Position numbers and translations under genes: made by a program. Source: Apostichopus japonicus (Eukaryota; Echinodermata; Holothuroidea; Aspidochirotida; Stichopodidae). From it: a stretch of DNA of 64,000 nt. Below, one piece after another: positions 25,069 to 38,545 of this stretch (position 1 is its first letter; each line of letters opens with the position of its first letter). Location: contig NC_092576.1 of NCBI RefSeq assembly GCF_037975245.1, positions 44,987,111-45,051,110 of the forward strand, read 5' to 3'. The notes under the pieces are model-generated. The model saw only the letters and a list, made by a program, of their open reading frames with translations, was not told the origin of the DNA and made no database searches.

Positions 25069-25549
25069 CGGTCCCAAATTCATATTCTGTATGGTCAGAT
25101 ACTTGTATTATATATGCATAGAACCACTTAGGCTAACGTAAGGGACTTCCATTAATACCGTTTGCATGTTGTATAATTTGTAGTCCCAAACGATATTATA
25201 AGTTGCTCTGCGAGCCTTGATAACAGACTTCGACACCTCATCAAGATTATCCTATTGCACTTAATTTGCTTCATAAAATGGTCTGATATATTGAGAAAAT
25301 CAATTTTTTCGGTCCCAAATTCATATTCTGTATGGTCAGATACTTGTATTATATATGCATGAACCACTTAGGCTAACGTAAGGGACTTCCATTAATACCG
25401 TTTGCATGTTGTATAATTTGTAGTCCCAAACGATATTATAAGTTGCTCTGCGAGCCTTGATAACAGACTTCGACACCTCATCAAGATTATCCTATTGCAC
25501 TTAATTTGCTTCATAAAATGGTCTGATATATTGAGAAAATCAATTTTTT
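25069..25549. repeat. Near-identical 241-bp tandem duplication
   Basis: 25069-25309 and 25310-25549 are the same sequence apart from one base (CATAGAACC versus CATGAACC). Each contains the same minus-strand open frame. This is a very recent duplication or an assembly artefact. Confidence 0.95.
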
Positions 25550-26034
25550 TATAGTTTAAAAGTAAAGGTTCTGAGAATTGTAAAATTGGATTCAAAGCGA
25601 ACTTAAACTCTCACTTGCTTTAACAATAGATTGGCATGTCGTTGTACAATGCCCCAGGATAACACAACTGATGCAAAAAAGTCACACATATATAACATGG
25701 CGCTTTCCAGCTTGCAAATGACTAATATATGTTAAACACAATGGTTCCTTTAGGTCACTCCCCAAATTGTTTTACTGTGATTGGTTGCATTTGTTAATAA
25801 GGTTAGATTTAGTTGTGAATCCCCAAAAACTGCTGGCTGCCAGTCAGGAAAATGCTACATATATTGTTTCACCAACTGAATCGGAATTAAAACTGACGAA
25901 ATATTCATCACTCATCTCTATAATAGTTTGTACAGTATAGTATGTATTCCAGACTCGATTTAAGTTGAATTTCCTTACATTCAAAAATGTTGGTCTAGTA
26001 CTAAGCTTTCAATCTCACAGTTTGAACTTGTCTA
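25550..26034. other. Intergenic, nothing recognised
   Basis: AT-rich sequence without coding, repeat or RNA signals that I can support. Confidence 0.35.
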
Positions 26035-26212
26035 CTAACCCCCTTACACCTATATTTTTGTATTTACCTTGCTCATTAACCTGCCTGTATTCTGTGCGTG
26101 TATTTGTCCCTTCTGTTACTATTCTTACTTATCATTAAGCCTTTGAAGAAGATCCTGCTAGGATCGAAACGTGAAGCCAACTTACTTTTACAGAGTTTGA
26201 ACTTCTCTGATT
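26035..26212 (+). repeat. Dispersed repeat R1 with hammerhead-like hairpin
   Basis: At 26141-26173 the sequence reads AGCCTTTGAAGAAG, then GATCC, loop TGCTA, GGATC, then GAAACGTG. The perfect 5-bp stem followed by GAAAC mimics stem II and the 3' core of a hammerhead, but the 5' core is TTGAAGA plus an extra A, not CUGAUGA, so it should not cleave. CAGTTTGAACTTGTCT (about 26019) and GAGTTTGAACTTCTCT (about 26196) flank the copy. Similar motifs occur in Penelope-like elements; that link is inference. Confidence 0.55.
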
Positions 26213-27680
26213 TCATTTCGTCTTTGTGCATATATCCTTAGCAGATTTTGTACTGGCAACTGCTGGATTGATGCTTGTAGAGGAATCCGTGTAAATGTGA
26301 TAGAAACGTTTCCACTGGTGACGCATGAAAAGTGGTTATGCACTATAACAGGATATATAATGGAGTGGAATTATAAAATAAACTTGGAACAAATTAACAT
26401 TAGTTTCTTCTAAAATCAAAGCCCTAGATTGATGTACAGTAAGCTAGAAAACCAGGCTGATATAACAACATTGAATCAAAATTGCATCTGTTTTGTGCAG
26501 CTGGTTCATTTTACGTGATAAATTACCATTTTATGTTTGAATAGTTTATGATAAGACACATTATAAACATGCATTGGAATGACTTGGTCTTCTCATGTCA
26601 CAAGTTAACTTTATTTCCATTAGTTAAAGAAAACATATCAATATACATATATATATATATAGTATTTTAACTTTGCCAGGTATAGAAATGCGCATGTACA
26701 GTAAGATTGTGTTGCTCTCTGTTACCATGTTTATAGTTCCAATATGAGGAATACTGTATGGTTAAGTATTGAATGATGGAGGAGGCGGAGGGACGACAGG
26801 AGGGGAAAAGGGTGGTGAGGCGGAATACTTGGGAAGGGTGGTGCAGAATAGGATGATGGGGGGAGGGGGAATGATTGTCTAATATACTATTTGATGTATT
26901 GATATCTATATTCTCTGATGGGATAGTATTGAAGGACATAACCACTCTAAAGTCGAATCAGTTCTTATTTCCTGTTATAGTTCAAACATTTTATTATATT
27001 TCTTACCATATTAAAACCATACTTTAAGTATGTTGCAACCATGCATCAGCCATGATGCAATCGTGTTTGAAAGATGCGACAATTATAACTAGGGCATGTA
27101 TGTCAGTCATCGATAAATTGTACAAGTGTTATCATGTAATCTCACTTTAAAGTCTTTAATCTGTGAATAGGCTGGTTAAATGATTACATCTTTCATGAAA
27201 ATGGTGCAACAAGCTGTAAAATATATAATTCACACTGTTGCAATATTCCATTTCCTCTTTTGTTCCTGTTTCATCAGTATTTCCTGACTTGAGTAAAACT
27301 AGTTAAGCATATCACTGCATTCTTCTCTAGCATTTACAAATTAGTAAATTATTGTTTATAAACATGATTACAAGACACAGGCTGGTCGTTGTGGTTTTGG
27401 AACCAATGGCTCCATTTAATACTCCTTCACGTCATGTTGCGTCTTCTCATACACATATATGTATCAGTGGAGAATAACAGAATTAAAACCTTAATAGAGG
27501 ATGATATTTTAATTGATGTGAAATTGTTCTGTCATCATTTTATACGACGATAAGATCAATTCTGATTGCCAGGATTTACACTAGTACTCCTATGCAAATG
27601 TACCTATTGTTACACTACACTGAGTTTGCAACGATATGTTGATATATGCATGGTCAGCAGTGAGCAAAAACTGGTTCTCT
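26213..27680. other. Intergenic, low-complexity patches only
   Basis: A G-rich patch (about 26775-26875, GGAGG and GGTGG runs) and short TA tracts are the only distinct features. Confidence 0.4.
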
Positions 27681-27689
27681 TTGAGGAGC

Positions 27690-28270
27690 ATACTTAAAAA
27701 AAGTGTAAAGCTCCCTTATCCACAACGGGGTATTAGCTCAAGACGCTGTTTAGTATCAAACTAATCAAAAATGGATCTTCTGATCAAAAGCAAAGTTTGC
27801 AGAGATGAGTCCTTGGTCTTTCTTTAAAAGAGTCTTCCAGGGTAGCAGTTTTATTATACTGAAACCAAGGTCAAGTCTTGGAGCAGACAATGCAAAGGAT
27901 GAGTCAGTACGATAAGACTTTGTTGCATGTTGAACAAGACTAAGAGACTGTGAGGAGAGTAGATTGCTACCAAGTGTGTAAACGGAAATAAGACTGGGAA
28001 GATATAATCAAGTGCAGTATGCATTTAAACACGATACATGGGGTCTTAAACGATACACGATATCTTATCGGTGACCAGTGCACATCTCGTATATAAGTGG
28101 TATTATGTGGTCCTTTTTTGTTATTCCATTCCTGACTAATCACGGAGTCGCACTTTGCACAGTTATACTTTATTAGTGAGTGATGATAGACATTTGTTAA
28201 ACTTGACATTTTCGTAATCGAGTCGAGTCGAAAGGTGATAAACACATTGAAACAATTGAATAAGCACTGC
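27690..28270 (-). mobile_element. L2-like LINE relic, RT C-terminus
   Basis: The minus strand encodes HWSPIRYRVSFKTPCIVFKC (about 28020-28085), the conserved HWLPVRxRIxFKxLxLxFK block near the LINE ORF2 C-terminus, then further left NLLSSQSLSLVQHATKSYRT and DSSFALSAPRLDLGF in another frame. Frameshifts mark it as dead. It is a different clade from the copy at 41.7 kb. Confidence 0.75.
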
Positions 28271-28281
28271 ATGAAGTACAC

Positions 28282-30299
28282 AGTTCTTTATTTTAAAAAT
28301 AGTCTATGCATGAAAGAATGCTCTTTTTATTTATAAGAAGTTATTATGTGACTTCACAGAAATGTTACGGTCGACAATAATCGCCAGCTCTAAGTGTGTA
28401 CCCCTGTATGAGTGAATGCCAGGTATTCATTGCAGCATTACATCACAGAAAGGGAAACTTCAATTGATTGTTAGGGACCCTATTTGAACTCGATAACATA
28501 TCCTCTACTAATTTGAAACGATTATGTAGTTAACGTATGTTAAGACATTTACATTTCACCCCTATCCCTCTCTTATCCCCACTGCCAAACCCACCATGTC
28601 TAATATTAATATACAATAGGTCATACTCATTTAGTCAACTTTCCATAAATACAGTATTTTATGCTTCCTTAAATTTATGTCACATGACTTATTTACTTAA
28701 CTCTGTCTTCATATCCTCCACCAGCCTCTCTATTCCTTCCAATCATAGTGTGTAGTTGATACAACTATTCCAATGCCTTCCACCATTTAGGATAGTTCTC
28801 TTTCTTTAATATTCTAAATTACATTAAAAAAGACTATTTCGCACCTCCCTTACCCCCCCCCTCCCTCTCAAAACTTCTATTTTAATGTCACAGGCTAGTA
28901 TTCACAGTTAAATAGTTACTTATAGTCATATCAAAGGCACTTTCCTCAATTGCCGTTAATTTACAACCTACAACTCCCTCCGCTAACAACGCTGCCTCCG
29001 CTCTAAGATTGTATATAGTTGCCATAATTGTAGTCATTCCTCCCCATCACGTAATCTCGAAACATACAAAATGATCAATAAATTCTAATACCACTTTTAA
29101 GTTTGTAGTCAGATTTGGATGATCAACATCTAATTTCATAACAAGAGTTATTATCATGTCAACCCCTTTAGACTTCACATGCTCTGTAGACTAAACTATA
29201 TATACAGTAGCCTTCAGTAAAGCCATGGCATATACATGGTTGAAATATATTACATATTTGTAACAAAATTTTGAAATAAAAATTGTCAGAACTTCAAAGT
29301 AGCTATACTGCCTGGTACCTTAGTATTAAATTGAATGTTTAAGCTCTTTCGGTTCACCATAATGAATCCTCCATGAATCCTCAAGCACTCACGTATATTT
29401 AGCATTCCTCTGGTAGCCACATAAGGCACCGTATTGCGCATCCCGGAGAGAGGATTTCTAGATACAGATGAAAGCTGCAGAAATCACGGTAAGTTAACGT
29501 TCTTTCGACATTCATACTATTTACGATAACGACGCCAGTTGTTTCAACTTCCTTAGTTATGATGTTATTGCAGTCATCTACAGTATACGATCATGTGTCT
29601 TCCAGAGACCGAGAGTATCTACCGGGATCCTTGCTTCTGTATAAACTAAAGAAGAAACAGTAATAAAAAACATGGCCTTTCACTATTATATGATATTAAC
29701 ATTGACGCGGATATCATTCCAACAAACTGGTTTTCTTTTCTTGAATATAAGTTAACATTAACAAGTATAGATGAACATGTTTCACAATTTGTTCAAAGTT
29801 GTACATTTTACCAGAAGAATGGGATCCAAAATGAAGTTAATGTTGAAAGGAACAGAGCGATTATTATTTAAATTTGAATTACAATTTTAAATTGCTAGCC
29901 ACCCAACGTGTACGTTGTAATCCGTAAGCCTGTGCTGGTTTCTCCCACATTTGCTACCGCGTTGTAAAAATAACTATATGCTATTAATATTATTAACTTC
30001 TTTAAGAATGAAACTTTTGTTTCCTTAAATGATAAATAAGTCACATCTTATTAGAGCGTAAGTAGGTATTTTCTCATTATTTGCCAGTTAGCTTTTTGTT
30101 GTTCGTTCACTTGCATAGTTCTCTGTTTGAAACCAAATTTATCTTAAAATTCCATCCCTGCCGTTTCTGGGTTGCATCGAGTGGAACTGAGAAGAAGGGG
30201 GGGGGGGGGGGTCCCTGGTTACAAAGTATGCACGGTAACGTGGATTCTATTTGGCACCGCTAGCTAAAAAAATGTAATAAAGGTAGTGCAAAAACTAAG
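28282..30299. other. Intergenic, nothing recognised
   Basis: The stretch contains C-rich and poly-G patches (28850-28865, 30199-30212) but no gene, LINE or RNA signal. Confidence 0.4.
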
Positions 30300-30470
30300 T
30301 GTGGTAAGCGCAGATGTTAGATCACTGGACTTGAAATCCAGATGTCACTGGTTAGAATCTCGTTCTAGACATAAAGGCTTTGCTCCTTGTCTAAAATTTA
30401 CAAGTCATTTTCCCATTATTCGTTTACTTGAATAAGAAGTAATCTCTATCATGACGATCCTCCCCCTCCC
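30300..30470 (+). mobile_element. tRNA-Ser-like SINE head
   Basis: CTGGACTTGAAATCCAG (about 30333-30349) is a perfect anticodon arm with a TGA anticodon, followed by CACTGGTTAGAATCTCG, a degenerate T arm and B box. The D arm is decayed and the acceptor ends do not pair, so this is a SINE or tRNA pseudogene and not a functional tRNA. The unrelated AT-rich tail of about 100 bp is the likely SINE body. Confidence 0.5.
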
Positions 30471-30479
30471 CTGGACTGA

Positions 30480-30800
30480 GATTTGTTACATACATGAACA
30501 TAGGGGGAAGTGTGCACTTGGCCACCAGCAATATCACTGCCAAGGAGAAAATCTACACCGTCGACCGGCAACATACCTACTACTCCTATCTCGACTACCT
30601 TAGAGACATACTCCCAATCGAGCAGAAGTTTAACGAGGGGAGCTCTCATGGTATCCTCTCCCATACCCCTGACTAACACATGTATTGGACTGGTTTCTAC
30701 GCCATGAATTGGGGAACACATTACGCAACATCAAGGAGCGTGATGCCCCAGTAACCTTCAAAACATTAATTTTCGAAGAACCATTAGTGCTTGGCATACT
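30480..30800 (-). pseudogene. Retropepsin-like protease fragment, catalytic Asp lost
   Basis: VLKVTGASRSLM (about 30735-30770) is the active-site block, usually VLxDTGAxxSLM, with Val where the catalytic Asp should be. After a frameshift, PVDGVDFLLGSDIAGGQVH (about 30505-30561) is the conserved Gypsy protease C-terminal block. Confidence 0.7.
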
Positions 30801-31004
30801 AACAGTGCCAACTGACATGAAATTATAGTAGCCATGCGGTTTGAGATTTGCCCTAATTTTCTCAATTTGACTACAAGAAAGCTTGCTTTTCGAAATATGC
30901 TATTTTCCTTTATCTAGTTCGGTTGAATGAGTGGGGATCCCATAATTAACCTTTGTTTACTGGCAAGGAACGCCGTTCGCTTTTTTAATGTTATCTCAAC
31001 CGAT

Positions 31005-31085
31005 TAAACAACTTTCATAAACATGGCCAATTTTGTGACAAAACCTGCACGTGAGCCTATTTTTGGAACATTCATTTCCAAAACT
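31005..31085 (-). pseudogene. Gag zinc-knuckle fragment
   Basis: CRFCHKIGHVYESC is a complete CX2CX4HX4C knuckle in a short frame that ends at a TGA a few codons later. It lies between the gag and protease fragments as expected. Confidence 0.7.
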
Positions 31086-31503
31086 GCCACCTACTTGTGT
31101 CAGAATCATTGCCCTCTCCCGATTTCCCATTGTTGCCCTTTATTTTGAAATATTTTGGAACTCTGGAATCCTGAGATTGTCCAAATGAGCTCTTGTGAAC
31201 AAGCTTATCATAATCTGCAACAATGGCAGCTTTCTCCATTCGCCCTACCCCCATATCTGAAAGATGAGTTCTAATCTCCCTTTGAGTTACACAATTCTTC
31301 CATCAATATTACCTCTCTTAATTTACAAAAATCAACTCCGACTTTCTTAGAAGCAAGCCACAATTCCGATTTTGTTCTACTAAATTCTACATACGTTTAG
31401 TCTGGACTTTTGCGTTTTGTATTTGTGAACTGTTGACGACATGCCTCTGTTACTAGCTGATTAGAATTTAAGACTCGTTCTTTGACTTGTTAATAGTCTG
31501 AAC

Positions 31504-32109
31504 CTATACAGAGTACGAAAATGACGTGTAAACGTCTTTTGCTCTCCCTGTAAATACGTTATGAAGCAATGTGGTCCAATATTTGTTAAGCCACTCTAAC
31601 TTTCTCGCCAAAGTTTCAAACGATGTAAACAATCTGGCTACGTCACTTTCACCAAATAGAGGAACTAGCCTTATGTTCTTAGAGAAATCAAAAGACGATG
31701 AAGATTGCCCTATGTGACTTTTCGTTTCCAACTCTAACTTTTCACTTTTACGTATCTCTCTTTAGTTTTGTAATTCTTGTTCTCTAATCTTCAATTGGAT
31801 TGTTAATTTCTTTAATTCTTCACTTTCTTCACTAGATTTTGGCATATCTTCCCCCTTTCTTTCGATGAAACCCCATTTTAGTAAAAGATTACCGACTATA
31901 CGATTCAACTGATGTTTCTTAGAAGCAGGAGGTACAAAAATACTAAGATGCTTAGCTAAGTCTAGGAGATTATCTTTGGATAAATCATCTACATCATCTA
32001 CAGTTAATTCAGTATGTGATACAAATGCTTCAGCCGTTGTGAAGGATATAGCGAAATATAAATACACCGCTATAACATACATGTAGAAACACTTATTATA
32101 AGACAACAA
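31504..32109 (-). pseudogene. Gypsy-type gag fragments
   Basis: 31762-32109 encodes a 115-residue N-terminal piece with SKDNLLDLAKHLSIFVPPAS, an N-terminal block I associate with Gag of Gypsy elements in marine animals. 31504-31731 continues with FSKNIRLVPLFGESDVARLF and SFETLARKLEWLNKYWTTLL, the usual gag core. A stop or frameshift separates them near 31745. Confidence 0.65.
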
Positions 32110-32179
32110 ACACTAATTAGATGCAAATTTGGCTATTCTGGTATTTTTGAAATTTGCAAGTTAAGCCAATTTGTTCGTT

Positions 32180-32197
32180 TCCCGGATAGGCCCCCAA
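32180..32197 (-). promoter_or_regulatory. Primer-binding site, tRNA-Pro type
   Basis: The minus strand reads TGGGGGCCTATCCGGGAA, matching the TGGGGGCTCGTCCGGGA complement of the tRNA-Pro 3' end except at three central bases. It starts about 9 bases after the LTR end. Confidence 0.65.
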
Positions 32198-32205
32198 ATA
32201 ATATA

Positions 32206-32764
32206 TGTTACGAAGTCCAAATATGATGATTTGGAGAAACGAACACAATAAAGTAGATAAGAGAGGTATTGTCTTTAAAATGAATCTAATTCATGTCTCG
32301 CGATAAAAAACTTTTAACTTAGTATAAATGTATTACATACCGGTATACTTAACGTTAACTTAACGCACAAGGTACCTCGGCTACCGCTGGACTCTTTGTC
32401 GGGGTGTCACATCCCAGGGAAGTCGGTGTTAGCTCAAGTAGCAGGACGGGTGTGTCTGGAAGCTTCAGGAAGGCTCTTTAAGTAAATAACAGTTCCGAAG
32501 GAGAACAGGACCATGTAAGGTAAATAGCAGTTCCAGAAGAAAACACGAACATGGTGGCATCCAAAAGAGAATTAAGTCACGCACAGATTAGTTGGCATGG
32601 TGAAGAAAGGCCGGAACTGAATGGTGGGGTCTGTTAGTGCTAGGCAAACTTCATGGTTGTTTCGACGTGGCGTGACGTATAGGCTGGTGCCACTGGGAGA
32701 AGAGCCCAAGCCACTCCTTGCAAACTAATTTATATAACATTCGGTAAGGTTACTCTCCGTAACT
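32206..32764 (-). repeat. Solo-side LTR of the Gypsy fragment (5' LTR)
   Basis: The inner end is TGTTACGAAG on the plus strand. The outer end CTCCGTAACTT at 32754-32764 is a near inverted match, giving about 559 bp. On the minus strand TATATAAAT (about 32728-32737) lies near the start of the LTR, a plausible retroelement TATA box. Confidence 0.6.
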
Positions 32765-33348
32765 TGGAACTGCACTGATGGTGCTCTACGATTACAAATT
32801 AGCATAATAGTACATTAACCTTTAAGACGTGCAGAAGAGCAATTAGCGTAGCAAACATTTAAAGTAGCATACTGCATCATAACACGGGCAAATGCTGAAA
32901 TCGCCCAGATCTAGTCAAATTCAAGGTATTACGCAACGTGTAACAATACCAAAAGTATTATAATGTAGGAAAGTTGCAACAAACACAAAATTTAGCCTCG
33001 ACTTTCTACTGTTTGTAACGTCAATGGTATACGCAAGTTGGTTGCTTTGTTCAGCAAACAGCATCAACGTATGCTGGCAGCATTAAATCATCATAGTTTA
33101 TGTTTAAAGAGCTTTTACACGACACGTATATCTTCTACTATGTTTATTCATTTTTATTGGTAGGTCGATTATAAGAGTATAGATTCACGACAGACACGAA
33201 TCACATATTACGTCCATAAATTGTAGCTACATAGGGCTCCTAGACTAAATGAATCCTAAAATATACATTCATATGTATAAACTTCGGTTAAGGAGTAATG
33301 CAATGCAGTTAAGTGTAGGAATATGTTAGGATGACATATCTTACTTGC

Positions 33349-33546
<198 letters not shown>

Positions 33547-35103
33547 ACGGTGGAATCTGTTGACAGAAGTCTTAACTAATGTACATCTGTTTTAGCAAGC
33601 CACTGCAAAGTTCTGGTATATGTATACATAGCTTGATAGCAGCTAACGGGAAAATATAAAATTTTAGAAATGTGAACTTCAAAGTTGTCCTTAAAACTAA
33701 TACTGATTAAATCCAACCTTCACCTCTACCCGCCATAGTCATTTGAACTTCCTCTTTCAGTTCATACTATTAGCTTTATTCTTTTGAGAACCGCGAAAAT
33801 TAATACAATCCTGCTAACCACGATCGATTCCTTCATGGTGCGTGCAGTCTGTCTGAGTCAATGATGCATGACTGTAGCGAGCAAGAATTATATTTAGGTG
33901 TTACTCTTAAATCGCAAAAAATCAACACACCAGTACTGCATGGTATTCATCGCACAGAGTAACAAAGACGATTGCATAGAAATTACGTTGTAATTATTCA
34001 TTCAGTCGTAGCGTTTTGGTAGATTGTACATCGGCTGAATTGGTTCCAGACTTGTGTGTTATGAAAACAAAAAAATTACACGAATACAAGGCAAATCGAG
34101 AGTAAACATGTAGTACACACAACATACGTTGTGTGCTTCCATTATGTATGTACACCGATACGATTACATCAAAGATAACGATATTCACTATTACTGGTAG
34201 TGACATATCACACACTTAGCTAAGGAACTTGTGAAAGGCAAAGTTTCAAAGTTGTTTTTTTTTGTACCTGTTTTAATGTTTTTATTTCATCTTCAATAGA
34301 GGAACACTTTCAAGTTTGGGGATATATGCTTTTAGGAAACACAAAACAACCTTACATATTGTCTTAATTGGCTATGTTCAACATTAAGTGTTAACATAGT
34401 GTACGGTAGTTATCAGTTCTTTTGTACTAAATCAGGACTGAAATCACAACGTTCCCCCGAATTGCACATTGAAGCTCTATTCCTAGCTTTAACCTACGTA
34501 TAATTCAGTGACGCGGTTAGCTACACTCTAGTAATTTAAATTTGCATGTACTTGAATTGTGCAGGAAGTGTGAAACGACTTCTTATACATTGTAAAATTG
34601 TGTAAGTGTCACGTGAACTAATAAGACAATTGTGCAGAGAGCTAGGCTGATATTGAAAATATACAGTCTCGGCAGAACCATAGACATTTTCTATACAGAA
34701 AGATTGACTATTCGATGACAAATAAGGAGACAATAGTCCAATAGGAATAATAAATAATTACATCATTCAGGGAACATTAAAGGCCGAAACAAGAACGTCA
34801 ACAATTTTTTTGAACGTATTTCGATAACTAGTTAATTTATATTTTCTTCTCTGGTCAGTTCAATGACCTACGGGTACTTTACAATAAAATCTACTAGAGA
34901 TATTCTTCAAGGTGCATTATACAACCGTGTTATGTTTCTTCTCTCTATTGTTAAAGGAGGTTAACATAATCGTGTCTCGGGTCAAATATCATTCCCACTC
35001 TGAGTGGAAGGTTGTTCTAACAAATATTCTTATTCGTGTTGTTGAAAGTAGCATTGTCCACATATAGCAGTGATTCTATACTTCCTATCTGAATATATTC
35101 TTA

Positions 35104-36100
35104 ATGACGTCACCGAAACAGGGTGTTTGAGCTGAACATATTAGTTGTTGTTGATTGACCTGTGACACTTAGTTAAGTCTAGTTACTAAGTTTCCTTCCA
35201 AACGCCCTAACTTTACTTATAATGCTTGGAATACACGTTAACCTTACACACGACACATACGCCACATTCCATTGGGCTCGTGTTTCCGTTAACCCAGATT
35301 CGTGAGCCGTTCTATTGAAGTCGGAATTCGTTGTTTGGAATGGCTACACTAAAATCAACTTAACGACACGGGTTCACGAGTCTTGAATGAATATACGCAA
35401 AACATGACAACAACAATAGTTTAATTCGGTAAAGTACGTGAGTGAACTGCGCGACTAGACTTACGTTAATGCTTGGAACACATGTTAACCCTAGCTGTGA
35501 TATATACCCTACATTCCATTGGGTTCGTGTTTAAATGGTAAGGTAACACGCATTTCAGTCATTGGTTATAATGTATTAAATATTCGTATCCATCAGTTAT
35601 ATTACGTGATTAAGTACCATGATGCCCCTTGGTAATAACCGTAAAACGTAATTCAATAGTTGTTATGCAGTATCCAATACTGCCACTATGTTTCTTGCAA
35701 CTTAAGGACTTAACTTGGTCATTACCCACACAGGTATCAGATCTGAATCAGAAGAATGATAAGGTCCGTGGGTCCTAAAATGTCAAAACATGAATGAGTT
35801 CATGAAACGTCACTGAAACACGGTGCTTAAGCTGAACAGATTAATTGTTGTTGATTGACCTGTGACACTTAGTTAGGTCTAGTTACTGGGTTTCCTTACA
35901 AACGCCCTAGCTTTACATTTAATGCTTGGAACACACGTTAACCTTAGTTATGATGGATACGCTACATTCCATTAGTCATTGATTATGTGGTATTAAATAT
36001 TCGTATCCATCAGTTATATTACGTGATTAAGTACCATGATGCCCTTAGGAAATAACTGTAAAACGTAATTCAATAGTTTTTAAGCAGTATTTTGATAGTA
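35104..36100. repeat. Local triplication inside duplication arm B
   Basis: CTGTGACACTTAGTTARGTC and about 85 following bases occur at 35160 and 35859. GCTTGGAAYACAYGTTAACC occurs at about 35223, 35470 and 35925. GTATTAAATATTCGTATCCA with the next 40 bases occurs at about 35572 and 35990. This looks like two rounds of tandem copying in arm B only. Confidence 0.75.
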
Positions 36101-38545
36101 CCACCATGTTCTCTGCAACTTTGTGAAATTTGTATGATAACACATATGCCTTAAAATGCTTATCGATCATTACCCACACAGGTATCAGAACTGCGAAATT
36201 AATTTTAGGCATATTATTAAAGAAGTTGGTGATGTCATATTTTTTTCAGGATATTATAATAACATGATTAACACTAATAGGGTAGTAATTGTCAGTAGAC
36301 AAGTGGTAACGCGAAATAAACTTTGTTTTGACTTAACACGATGATTAATCAGTTCCATTTGTTTACTTTCTGTATGATACATTATTCGCCGTCTGACCTG
36401 AAATGTCGCTGGAGGTATGCTATTGTAGCTGTAGAGAGTGCTTATTCATTTACCCCATCAATAAAAAACTCTTCTTTATGCCTGCTCCCATGCCTTTAGC
36501 GTCTTCTTTGGTAATGCAAGAGTTGAGGCGGTTGGGGTGAGGAGGGAGGGGTTGAGAGGGGGGAAGTAATTTTTAAACGGTTTATGTACAATACTTTGAG
36601 TCAAAGTATGAAACAATTAAATGTTCTTACATGTTGTTGTAATAAATCTGAATTATTCATTTAGAGGATTAGTCAGGAGAATAAATTGATGGACACACAG
36701 AAACTAAGTTAATATATGATTCACAACATGCAGTGGTAGCAAGCTAAGTGTGTTATTCGTTTCCATAACTGTATATTATTCCGTTATCTCGAACAATCTT
36801 AACAATACCGTTATACTTGAACGTGTAGCAACAATATATGTGTAAACACACTTACTTTAGCAAAACAATTTCGAGCGAATCATTCTCCATTGTCTTGCTT
36901 TCTTTCATTTTCTCAGTAACACCTTTGTCTAATAATTCCGATTGTTGTTAAGCATGATACGGATCAGTAGCCAATCATAGTAAAGCGTTAACGGTTTTGA
37001 CTACGGCTTTCTTGTTACTGATTACACACATATGTACAGTCTGCTGTTTTAGTACGTTCAACGGATAGTGTTACACCTCACCATTTTCCCACGTATTCTG
37101 TTTGCTACCACTCCCTTGAAGATCAAAACATTTTGAAAACCAAATTATACAAAAAGGGCAAAGTTAATAGTTCAAGTTCATGTAATGATTAAGCTCGATA
37201 CAGTTACAAGTACCTCGTATAAATGAAGATCATTTGAAGATGAAACATTTAATTTGTCACAGCGATTGATATGTGACTGGGAATGTAATAAGAAATTGCC
37301 ACATTACATCATACTCCTTAGTTCATGAAATACATTGCAACGATGGTATTTGACAACAGAAGTGCACTTCTAGAAACATAATGTTCTTGTTGTACAGTGT
37401 AAATTTAACACACATATTCCGATCTACAACCTGCAAACCAATTACAATTCCGTGTTAACATTTTCTCAATCTAACTGGAACCAATCAATTCAAATATGGT
37501 TAACTGCGACAGCAGACAGGTGCTGTAAAATGTATGATAAGGTTTGTCTAGCTAACGTAGCCTAAAGTTAAAGATATCACTGATTGATTATGTTAAAAAT
37601 AGTTGGTTCACTCGCACACTAAGTGTAAAGTATGTTGCAAAATTCAATGAAAGCCAAACGTCAACTCCAAGTTCAGCATGTTGTATTGTTTTGTAGGTTA
37701 ACTTTTAACATACGCAAATTAGAGTGTTCATTGCAATGGTGAGATATCCATCTTCTTAACAATACTGTTGAGTTAGTTGTGTAGCCTTAGTTCCAATTCT
37801 AACTGCAGTATTATGATGCTTTACAAAGCCGTTATTGAATTGACTAGAATCTGTATTCAGTTGCTTGCCAAAAATAGTTATGTTGCTTGAGTGTATGAAT
37901 GCACGGATGTATCGGGAAAGGCTGTGTAGCCGTGTGTATGGATGTAACTTCAAGCTGTGTGGTGTATATTTTTTCTCAGGAGTTAAACTGAAAGAAATAA
38001 CAAAAACGTGTATTTCTCATTCAGGCGATGTGGCTTCTTGTTATTTTAAGCCATAAAATACGCAGCTCGATGAAATTGGTGTTAATTTTTTTGACATTAG
38101 GAAATCGGTAACAATGTTAGATTGGGCTTGTTTTTTTTTTTTAAATTAATGAACAGCAAGAATATGATGAGAACGTTTCTTCTTGTTATCACAAAGCTGT
38201 TCGAGTTAACGTACAATGCTCATGACAATAAGACCTATCGTCATTAACATGTATCATATGAAATGTATTTCCCTTGGAAAACTTATTTATCCCGTCAATT
38301 AATTGTTTGTTACCGTGTGTTTATTGCAAGGTAAAGCACGATATTGGGTATAACTCATAAAATGCATAAGGTCGAATACGAAGTGCATCCAGCGATAGGG
38401 TTATACCCCCTGCGTTCGTTCACACAAAGCACTAAATAAACATTAACCAGCATATAGCCGGCAACTGTTACAAAATGGTGCCACTTTAAATAAAATTGCT
38501 ACCCTACAACTGATGGTGGCGCTGCGCTTACATAGTGTCTAGAGT

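Larger units (their letters stand above)
30470..32764 (-). mobile_element. Truncated Ty3/Gypsy-like LTR retrotransposon
   Basis: On the minus strand from the right: LTR (32206-32764), tRNA-Pro-like primer-binding site, gag fragments, a CCHC zinc knuckle and a retropepsin-like fragment. No RT, RNase H, integrase or second LTR follows, so the element is cut off just after the protease. Its left end meets the SINE head at about 30470. Frames are broken in several places. Confidence 0.75.

Noticed and set aside
30333-30349. Functional tRNA-Ser(TGA)
   Set aside because: The anticodon arm is perfect but the acceptor stem, D arm and T arm are degenerate.
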